The notes under the pieces are model-generated. The model worked only from the letters and a program-made list of their open reading frames with translations, was not told the DNA's origin and did no database searches. This document shows positions 1-5,900 of a stretch of 6,656 nt of DNA, piece after piece. Numbering within the stretch: the stretch's first letter is position 1; each line of letters begins with the position of its first letter. Made by a program: the position numbers and the translations under genes. Origin of the DNA: Actinomycetota bacterium (GTDB lineage: Bacteria > Actinomycetota > Actinomycetes > Propionibacteriales > Nocardioidaceae); assembly GCA_009702305.1 (NCBI GenBank), contig WLIH01000155.1, positions 1 to 6,656 on the forward strand, in the 5' to 3' direction.

Positions 1-341
1 AGACCGGGCTCGTGGGGGCGCACCGAGGTGTACGGCGTGCAGGTCAGCTCGGCGTACCGCAGGCTCTGCGTCGTCGCCATCTCGCGCGCGATCTCGTAGG
101 TCAGGTAGCGGATGTCCTCGGGGGTGCGCACCAGGTCGACGACGGCGAGGTAGACGGTCACGAAGTGCGCGAAGTCGCTGAACTCGAAGAAGCGCCGCAG
201 CTCGTCGGGGTCGCTCGGCACCGTGCCGGGGTGCCGCTCGGCGAGCTCGCTGACGATGCGCGGCGAGGCCGAGCCGACGTGGTGCACGTGGAGCTCCGCC
301 TTCGGCAGGGCGGCGATGAACGCGGTCAGGTCCGGGGTCAT
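1..341 (-). CDS. Adenosine deaminase-family hydrolase, N-terminal part (runs off the window)
   Basis: The 113 visible residues look like the N-terminus of the adenosine/AMP deaminase family, zinc TIM-barrel enzymes that remove the 6-amino group of adenine nucleosides in the cytoplasm. The first barrel strand reads LPKAELHVHHVGSASPRIV. H18 and H20 form the H-x-H zinc-binding pair, and the downstream segment with FEFSDFAHFVTVYLAVVDL fits the following helices. Family members are about 330-370 residues, so roughly two thirds are missing. The position two residues after the second histidine, usually Asp or Glu (HLDG/HLEG), is Val22, so the exact substrate is uncertain; it could be adenosine, a modified nucleoside or aminodeoxyfutalosine. 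The ATG at 341 is the natural start, since the previous gene's stop ends 13 bases upstream; the ribosome site there is weak. It is probably translated from the same transcript as the two redox genes upstream. Family confidence is high and substrate confidence is low. Confidence 0.85.
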   Translation of the reverse strand, partial: MTPDLTAFIAALPKAELHVHHVGSASPRIVSELAERHPGTVPSDPDELRRFFEFSDFAHFVTVYLAVVDLVRTPEDIRYLTYEIAREMATTQSLRYAELTCTPYTSVRPHEPG

Positions 342-354
342 GCCCCGGATCGTG

Positions 355-1080
355 TCACTCGACCTGCGCGATGATCGAGTCGGCGAGTTCCTGCATCGAG
401 GCGTCCTGGACGACCTTGCCGTCGACCAGCACCGTGGGGGTGCCGTTGACGCCGGCGTCGATCGCCGCCTGGGTCGCCTCGGTGACCCAAGACTTCATGC
501 TCAGGTCCTCGATGCCCGGGCGGACGTCGGCCTCCGTCGCGCCCGCCTCGACGGCCTTCTCGACGAGCCAGTCGTCGTCGGGGAACGGCCCCGACTCCGA
601 GGGCTGAGACGCGTAGATCAGGTCGTGGAACTTCTTGGCCACCTCGGGTCCCGCTGCGTCCAGCACGACGGCGAACGCATTGGTCGCCCGGACGGGGTAG
701 TCGCTGATCCGGCTCAACAGGTCGAACGGGCGGTAGTCGACCTGCACCTTGCCCTGCTCGGCCAGCTTCGCGAGGCGCTCGTGGGAGGCCGCCTCCAGCT
801 CGCCGCAGAACGGGCACAGGAAGTCCTCGTAGATCACGACCTGGTGGGGTGCGTCGGCGTCGCCGATGGTCACGCCGTACTCCGCCTGGGCCGCGGTGGG
901 CGCCGCCACCTCCGTGCTGTCGTCGCGAGCGCGCTGGATCGCGAAGCCGGCACCGATGATCAGCACCATCGCGAGGACGACTCCGAGCACGCTCAGCTGC
1001 GTGCGACGGCGCTCGGCCCGCTGCTGCTGACGCAACGCCTCGGCGGCCTTGGCGGCGCGCTCATCGGACTTCTTGGACAT
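355..1080 (-). CDS. Membrane-anchored DsbA-like thioredoxin-fold protein
   Basis: This is a 241-residue protein. A charged, Lys/Arg/Glu-rich cytoplasmic N-terminus (1-27) is followed by one hydrophobic segment (about 29-48) and then an extracytoplasmic DsbA-like domain of the Thioredoxin_4 type (about 65-241). The redox motif is C89-P-F-C92 in YEDFLCPFCGELE, and the cis-proline loop is GVNGTPTVLVDGK with Pro215. Such proteins oxidise, reduce or isomerise disulfides in exported proteins, or relay electrons to a membrane partner; which of these applies cannot be read from the sequence. The start is the ATG at 1080, preceded by a strong Shine-Dalgarno site, AGGAG, seven bases upstream and inside the end of the MauE-like gene. 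The two frames overlap by 20 bases, which suggests translational coupling. The length is normal for the family and the active site is intact. Confidence 0.92.
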   Translation of the reverse strand: MSKKSDERAAKAAEALRQQQRAERRRTQLSVLGVVLAMVLIIGAGFAIQRARDDSTEVAAPTAAQAEYGVTIGDADAPHQVVIYEDFLCPFCGELEAASHERLAKLAEQGKVQVDYRPFDLLSRISDYPVRATNAFAVVLDAAGPEVAKKFHDLIYASQPSESGPFPDDDWLVEKAVEAGATEADVRPGIEDLSMKSWVTEATQAAIDAGVNGTPTVLVDGKVVQDASMQELADSIIAQVE

Positions 1081-1576
1081 GACGACTCTCCTCAGCAGCG
1101 GGGACCGTCGCGGCGCGACGGAAGAGCAGGTTGTCGAGCGCGAGCCGGGAGCGGCCCTGCCACACGACGTACGCCGACGCGAGCAGCAGCGCGACGTCGC
1201 GCGCGATCTCCCACGGGTAGGCGGACGAGGCCCCGGGGTCGGCGCCGCCGCCGCCGAAGCAGCCGCAGTCGATCTCGAGGCCGCGCGCCCAGGCCGAGGC
1301 GATGCCGACGATGAAGGCCACGAACAGGACGCCGGAGACGACCGCGGCACCCCTGGTGAGCACGCCCAGCACGAGCGCGGCCCCCACGACGACCTCGACG
1401 ACGGGGAGCAGCTGCCCGACGGTGGGGACCACGCTCTCGGGCAGCAGGTCGTAGGCGCGCACGGCCGCGATGCTCTGGTAGGGGTCGGGGAGCTTGAGCG
1501 CACCGGCGACGATCCAGACGCCTCCGGTGACCAGGCGTGCGACCAGCGCGACCCACTGACGGACGGACTCGCTCAC
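1061..1576 (-). CDS. MauE/DoxX-family redox-associated membrane protein
   Basis: This is a 171-residue integral membrane protein with four hydrophobic segments at about 9-27, 53-72, 77-97 and 125-139. It resembles the MauE/DoxX superfamily: an early GGVWIVAGALKLPDP segment, then RAYDLLPE before helix 2, and a C-x-C motif (C104-G-C106) in DCGCFGGGG after helix 3. In methylamine-utilisation clusters MauE works with the thioredoxin-like MauD. Here it is directly followed, with overlapping frames, by a DsbA-like protein, so a quinone- or thiol-linked electron relay for extracytoplasmic disulfides is a reasonable inference. I chose the GTG at 1576 because a -10-like TACTCT lies seven bases upstream, which gives a leaderless start; a GTG at 1582 would add two residues. 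The frame stays open far upstream, but that part is antisense to orn and is not coding. No methylamine dehydrogenase genes are in view, so a role in methylamine use is not implied. Confidence 0.85.
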   Translation of the reverse strand: MSESVRQWVALVARLVTGGVWIVAGALKLPDPYQSIAAVRAYDLLPESVVPTVGQLLPVVEVVVGAALVLGVLTRGAAVVSGVLFVAFIVGIASAWARGLEIDCGCFGGGGADPGASSAYPWEIARDVALLLASAYVVWQGRSRLALDNLLFRRAATVPAAEESRHVQEVR

Positions 1577-1583
1577 GGCCACG

Positions 1584-1589
1584 AGAGTA
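1584..1589 (-). promoter_or_regulatory. Candidate -10 box for the redox/deaminase operon
   Basis: On the minus strand TACTCT fits the actinobacterial TAnnnT pattern and ends seven bases before the GTG at 1576, so transcription could begin on the first base of the start codon (leaderless). No good -35 hexamer is visible 17-18 bases upstream, and no Shine-Dalgarno sequence precedes the GTG, which agrees with a leaderless message. Inferred from pattern only. Confidence 0.4.
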
Positions 1590-1610
1590 GACAGCCAGGC
1601 TGAGCGCGCG

Positions 1611-1640
1611 CTGAGAGCCGGGAGCCGTCCGGCGTAGGGT
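1611..1640 (+). promoter_or_regulatory. Candidate leaderless promoter of orn
   Basis: TAGGGT at 1635-1640 fits the actinobacterial -10 pattern. It lies eight bases before the ATG at 1649, and CTGAGA at 1611-1616 (four of six matches to TTGACA) sits 18 bases upstream of it. No Shine-Dalgarno site separates the -10 box from the ATG, so the transcript probably begins at or next to the start codon. Confidence 0.45.
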
Positions 1641-1648
1641 GAGCGACC

Positions 1649-2272
1649 ATGAGCGACCGACTGGTCTGGATCGACTGCGAGATGACGGGCCTCGACCTCG
1701 GGGCCGACGCCCTGATCGAGGTGGCCGCCCTGGTGACCGACTTCGACCTCAACGTCCTGGGCGAGGGCGTCGACATCGTCGTCAAGCCGCCGGCCGAGGC
1801 GCTCGAGCAGATGAACGACTTCGTGCGCGAGATGCACGAGAAGTCCGGCCTGCTGGTCGAGCTCGACCAGGGCGTCAGCCTCGCGGAGGCGGAGGAGAAG
1901 GTCCTCGCCTACCTCCGCGAGCACTGCCCCGCCGGCAGCCGCCCTCCGCTGGCGGGCAACACCGTCGGCACCGACAGGGCGTTCATCGCCCGCGACATGG
2001 GCGAGCTGGAGACCTTCCTGCACTACCGGATCGTCGACGTCTCCTCGATCAAGGAGCTGTCGCGGCGGTGGTTCCCCCGCGCCTACTACTCGGCCCCCGA
2101 CAAGCAGGGCAACCACCGCGCGCTCGCCGACATCCAGGAGAGCATCGAGGAGCTGCGCTACTACCGCGAGGCCGTCTTCGCCGCCTCCCCCGGGCCTGAC
2201 ACCGACACGGCTCGCGCGATCGCGGCCAAGCACCGTGGCTCGGTGACCGGGCTCGATTCCGCACCCGCCTGA
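1649..2272 (+). CDS. orn: Oligoribonuclease (3'-5' exoribonuclease for short RNAs)
   Basis: This 207-residue protein belongs to the DEDDh exonuclease family. It degrades short RNA oligonucleotides, especially dinucleotides such as pGpG from cyclic-di-GMP turnover, to mononucleotides in the cytoplasm. All catalytic residues are visible: D9 and E11 in WIDCEMTGLD, D109 in GNTVGTDRAFIARD, and H156 and D161 in NHRALADIQESIEELRYYR. The orthologue hallmarks KELSRRWFPRAYYSAPDKQG and FLHYRIVDVSS are also present. The catalytic core ends near residue 176; the remaining 30 or so residues form a variable tail common in actinobacterial versions. The ATG at 1649 fits the known N-terminus MSDRLVWIDCEM, and a -10 box eight bases upstream indicates leaderless expression. 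It is transcribed away from the redox operon and followed 48 bases later by tRNA-His. Confidence 0.97.
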   Translation: MSDRLVWIDCEMTGLDLGADALIEVAALVTDFDLNVLGEGVDIVVKPPAEALEQMNDFVREMHEKSGLLVELDQGVSLAEAEEKVLAYLREHCPAGSRPPLAGNTVGTDRAFIARDMGELETFLHYRIVDVSSIKELSRRWFPRAYYSAPDKQGNHRALADIQESIEELRYYREAVFAASPGPDTDTARAIAAKHRGSVTGLDSAPA

Positions 2273-2281
2273 CCGATCCCC

Positions 2282-2287
2282 TACACT
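2282..2287 (+). promoter_or_regulatory. Candidate -10 box of tRNA-His
   Basis: TACACT between the orn stop and the tRNA matches TAnnnT and would give a short 5' leader of roughly 27 bases before the mature tRNA. No clear -35 hexamer is visible, so read-through from orn may also supply the tRNA. Confidence 0.3.
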
Positions 2288-2320
2288 CGTCGCGGCTCCC
2301 GACCTCCGGCCGGGCGTCAT

Positions 2321-2394
2321 GGTGGGTATAGCTCAGCTGGTAGAGCGCCGCCTTGTGGTGGCGGATGTCGCGGGTTCGAGTCCCGTTACTCACC
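2321..2394 (+). tRNA. tRNA-His (anticodon GTG)
   Basis: A complete cloverleaf can be drawn. The acceptor stem pairs 2322-2328 with 2387-2393, the D stem 2331-2334 with 2343-2346, and the anticodon stem 2348-2352 with 2360-2364. The seven-base loop TTGTGGT holds anticodon GTG at 2355-2357, and the T stem pairs 2370-2374 with 2382-2386 around loop TTCGAGT. The extra G at 2321 can pair with discriminator C at 2394, which is the histidine-specific G-1:C73 identity element, so the identity is secure. The 3' CCA is not encoded and must be added by the CCA-adding enzyme. No intron is present. Its 3' half is a typical integration target for tyrosine recombinases. Confidence 0.97.
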
Positions 2395-2405
2395 CTGATG
2401 GTGTT

Positions 2406-2440
2406 GAGCCCCTGACCTGCACTTGTCAGGTCAGGGGCTC
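2406..2440 (+). terminator. Perfect 14-bp hairpin after tRNA-His, probable terminator
   Basis: The arms 2406-2419 (GAGCCCCTGACCTG) and 2427-2440 are exact reverse complements, separated by the seven-base loop CACTTGT. The hairpin starts 11 bases after the tRNA. No T-run follows, but many actinobacterial terminators lack one. The structure is symmetric, so it could also act on transcripts arriving from the right on the minus strand. Confidence 0.75.
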
Positions 2441-2442
2441 GC

Positions 2443-2477
2443 CCTTGTCAGCAAGGTTCCCCCTTGTGGGCACCTTG
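2443..2477. repeat. Cluster of CCTTG/CAAGG motifs
   Basis: Within 35 bases CCTTG occurs at 2443-2447, 2462-2466 and 2473-2477, and its reverse complement CAAGG at 2452-2456, with starts 9-11 bases apart. A C5/G5 inverted pair (2459-2463 and 2477-2481) brackets two of them. The cluster lies between the tRNA hairpin and the integrase remnant, where attachment-site arm sequences would be expected, but that role is only inferred. I see no gene between 2441 and 2577. Confidence 0.35.
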
Positions 2478-2577
2478 GGGGCAGAGATTTCATCGAGGCG
2501 TTGGTGTGCAGTGATTGGGCATCTCCGCAGACTCCGAACGGTCCAGCCGGTCAGTTTCCCAATGATCGGAGCAAACC

Positions 2578-2772
2578 GTGTGGATCGAGCAGCGTTCCCA
2601 GCAGCACCGCGTGTCCGACCGCACCCGCCAGGCGAGCGGCCCGAAGAAGTCCTTCGCACCGTTCCGCACGCGCGAGCAGGCTCAAGCCTTCATTCAGCTA
2701 GCCCGAGCCAGCACGCTCTCAGGAGCGATCGCCTTTGTGCGCGACCCTCAGCCCGCGCACGTCCACGTGTAG
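2578..2772 (+). pseudogene. N-terminal remnant of a tyrosine-type integrase
   Basis: This is a 64-codon frame starting at GTG 2578, with a good Shine-Dalgarno site (GGAG at 2568-2571, six bases upstream) and stopping at TAG 2770. The product opens VWIEQRSQQHRV, continues with PKKSFAPFRTREQAQAFIQL and ends soon after SGAIAFVRDPQ. This resembles the N-terminal arm-binding region of actinobacterial phage or island site-specific recombinases, which begin with WIE-x-R followed by a short beta-sheet and a FxTREqA-x-aF helix. Full-length integrases run about 350-420 residues; the core-binding and catalytic domains (R-H-R-Y) are absent, and none of the short frames downstream to 2935 looks like their continuation. 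It is therefore probably a decayed integrase beside its tRNA-His target. An independent small protein using this fold is possible. The assignment rests on recognised sequence style, not a search. Confidence 0.5.
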
Positions 2773-2812
2773 CCGGCGCGCGGCCTAGCTGCCGGTGAGG
2801 GCTCAAGGGTGC

Positions 2813-2861
2813 GCGTGGGCGTGAGCAGGCCGGCGAGATTCACGCGGGGAGAGTCCCACGC
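2813..2861. repeat. Nested inverted repeat in a gene-free stretch
   Basis: GCGTGGG (2813-2819) pairs with CCCACGC (2855-2861). Directly inside it CGTGA (2820-2824) pairs with TCACG (2840-2844), giving 12 pairs with a ten-base bulge on one side and a 15-base loop. It lies about 75 bases beyond the stop codon of the large minus-strand gene and could terminate that transcript, although no T-run is present. The rest of 2773-2935 shows no gene. Confidence 0.35.
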
Positions 2862-2935
2862 CTCGTGCCAGGGTTCATCCAATCAGTGAAGTCGCTTGGC
2901 GTCGTCATGACCGCGGTCTCCGCCCTCCGACACCC

Positions 2936-5900
2936 TCAGCATCCGGTCAGCCTGGCGCGTGTGCCGTCGCGGGCGATGACCCGACCCCGGCGATCCAGCC
3001 ATGCGAGGCGGAATCTGGCGATCCCGCAGGAGAGAAAGGTCGGGATCAGCGGGGATCTCGTCCAGACAGCCCCGGGATGTCCAACGCGGCCAGCAGCGAT
3101 CTCCACCGAGCCCACCATCAGTCGGTACGACGCAGCCGCAGGGGGCGACTTCACCACCAATGGAGCCCGCTTGCCGACCATCACCTTGGCCGGTGCCAGC
3201 AACGACTTGCCCAACACCACCGGCTTGGTCGCCTTCGACGTCGACCGCGACATCACATACCCCGGTGCCCGCAACGTCACCCGCACCGACAACGCCTTGC
3301 CAAGCTGACCCGCACCTGGGCGGAACACCCGCCGCGACGCACCCCTGATCGGGACACCATCAGCAAGCCAGCGCACCCGAACCTTCAACCCAGGCACACC
3401 AGGAGCAACCCGAGCCGACGTGGCAGCCGTGGCCACCACCCCCACGTCGAGGCGTAACTTGCGCCCCGTCACCGGAATGCCGCCACGCAATCCAACGATC
3501 ATCGGACGCTCCCGCAGCAGGGACCCGAGCTGGACCTCACCAGCACCACCGGGGAACCGGTACGTCGCGACCCGTGTCTCATAGCCCGGTGCCGTGATCG
3601 TCACGACCAACTGCAACTCGAGCCCGGCGTATTCAGCCGGGACCAGATACTCAGCCGAGTCCGCACCCGCGATATCAAGCAACGTGCCGTCAGCCAACAC
3701 GACCTGCCACTGATATGCAGCAGACGCACCCGCCACGGCCGGCAACTCGACCACCGCAGCCAACGTGCCACCCACCACCGGCCTACCCACCACACTCGGC
3801 GGGGCCGTCGGCGGCAACGGCAACTCCGGCTCCGGGTCAGGCGTCGGTGTCGGTGTCGGCGCACCTCCACCACCGTCCCCACCCGGCGGGACCACCACCG
3901 GGACCGCGGTCCACTGGGCAAACAGGCTCACCGGCACCGGCGTCCCGTCGACCGAGGTCTTCGTCGTCAACGAACTCAGCCCAGTCGCCGCCGTCACTTG
4001 GGTGCCGCCCGTCGCCGCGGTGAACCACCCAGCGAAGGTGAACCCAGCCCACGTCGGGATCGGCAGGACCGAACCCCCAGCGGCCACGGAGTCAGCCAGC
4101 GCCCGCACGTCGGCCGGCGCCTCGCCCGTCGCGCCCGCCAGGTCGAACGTCAACGCATAGTTGCGACCCTTGATCGACGTCGGCAGAGCTGCGGTCGGGA
4201 TCGTGATCGCACCGTTGTTCACGATGCCTCCGGTGTCGGCCGTGACCGAACCCTTGCCGGTGCTGGCCAGCGTGCCGCCCTCACCCACGGTGAGCGTGTG
4301 CGTGCCCAACCCGAGTGTCCCGGTCACCGTCAACGTGCCACCGGCGATCGTGAGATCACCGGCCGCGGTGAGGTCACCGAGCGTCAAGGCCCGACCGTTG
4401 AGGTCGATGGAGGCCGCACACGTGCCGCTCACGGCGTCGGTCAGCGTGGCCGGGCCGGCGAGCTTGATCGACACCGGCGCCGTGATCCCGCCACCACAGG
4501 TCAGCGCCTCCGCAAGCTCGGCAGCCGAGGAGACCTCGGTGATCGGCGGACGGTCGGCGTACTGCGGATACAACGTGACCGTCGTCGCCTGACCATCCGT
4601 GGTCGAGCCTGCCCCGAGCCCGCTCGTGGCAGTGACATAGGTCGGCGTCGTGCCTGGGTTCTCGGTCGTGGTCCAACCGAGGAACTTCTTGCCCTCGACC
4701 ACTGGTCCGGCCGGGAAGGTCGCGCCGGCGCCGTCGAACGAACCGGCCGTCACCAAGGTGCCGTCGATCGTGCCCGCGGGCGCGACCGAGAACACCAGAC
4801 CGCGGTACTTGGTTGCCTCGACGAACGGCACCTTCACCGCGCCCTCGACCTGCAGGACGCTGCCCAAATTGCCCTCGATCGAGGCATTCCTCGAGCCGAC
4901 GATGGTCGCCGTGCTCGCCACCGTCAGGCGGTAGTCGCCGAGCTTCGAGGCACCGGTGACCCCCAGTGTGCCACCACGCACCGTGAGGGCGGCGCCCAGC
5001 TTGACGCCAGCGAGCGTGACCTCCTGGCCGTTGAGATCCAGCACGCTCTCGGTGTCACCGAAGTCGATGACCTCGTCCGTGACGAGCGGTCCGATGAGCT
5101 TGATCAGCCCTGTTGGCGCCGCGATCGCCTCCTTCAAACCCGTCAGGTCCGAGACCTCGGCGCTGATCGGCGTCCACCGGGCCGTCACCGTGCGAGCGCC
5201 CGGGGAGACGCGACCGTCGATCGACGTGGCCGACGGCAGGGTCGTCGTGGCGGTGAAGACCTCGTCACCGACGTACCAGCCGTCGAAGGTGTAGCCCGGA
5301 CGCGTCGGCGTCGGCAACTCGCGGCCTCCGGCAGTGAGGGTGGCCGCATAGATCCGAGGCGAGCCAGCGACCCCGTCCGGCAGAGCACCAGCGCCCACAT
5401 CGAAAGTGACGATCGCGTTGTTCGGCGCCACAGGAGCCTTCACCCCAGCCAGGTCACCGAGGATCACACCGTCGTTGGTCACCGTGGCGGAGCCGTCGAT
5501 GCCGCGCACTCTGATTTCATTCGCGACCGCGACCTCGAGCACACCGTTGGCGCCGATCGTGACCGAGGTGCGATCTGTGGACAGGCCGCGCACCACGGCC
5601 CGGCCGCCTCGCACCTCGAATGTGCCGAGGACGCCGTCCTCGAGGCCCCCGATCGCCGTCGAGCCGGGCTCTTCGGCGAGGGCGGTGAGCGCGCCGCCAG
5701 TGACGACGACCGACCCCGCGGCGGTGTCGCCGGACGCCGCACCGATGCCCGGCTGATGGGGCGATGCGGTCACCGACAGGCGACCCGAGGCGACCTTGAG
5801 GGTGCTCGCGCCCGCGAGCCGGACACCCGGCCCGGCCGGACCCTCCTCGGAGGGTGCCACCGTGAGCGTCCCACCAGGGTCGGAGGTCGTCGAGGTGGTG

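Noticed and set aside
1577..2320. Upstream extension of the MauE-like frame on the minus strand
   Set aside because: It is antisense to orn, which has all its catalytic residues; the extension shows no membrane or domain pattern, and promoter-like signals sit at its junction with the MauE-like part.
2351..2469. CCTTGTGG shared by the tRNA anticodon arm (2351-2358) and the region downstream (2462-2469) as a possible attachment-site duplication
   Set aside because: The match is only eight bases and the flanks differ; true duplications at tRNA genes usually extend through the tRNA 3' end.
2319..2798. Plus-strand frame starting at the tRNA and running through the integrase remnant
   Set aside because: Its first part translates the tRNA and the hairpin, and the integrase-like peptide is in a different frame with its own ribosome site.
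2909..2918. Perfect palindrome GACCGCGGTC
   Set aside because: Ten-base palindromes of this composition are expected by chance at this GC content, and no promoter lies next to it.
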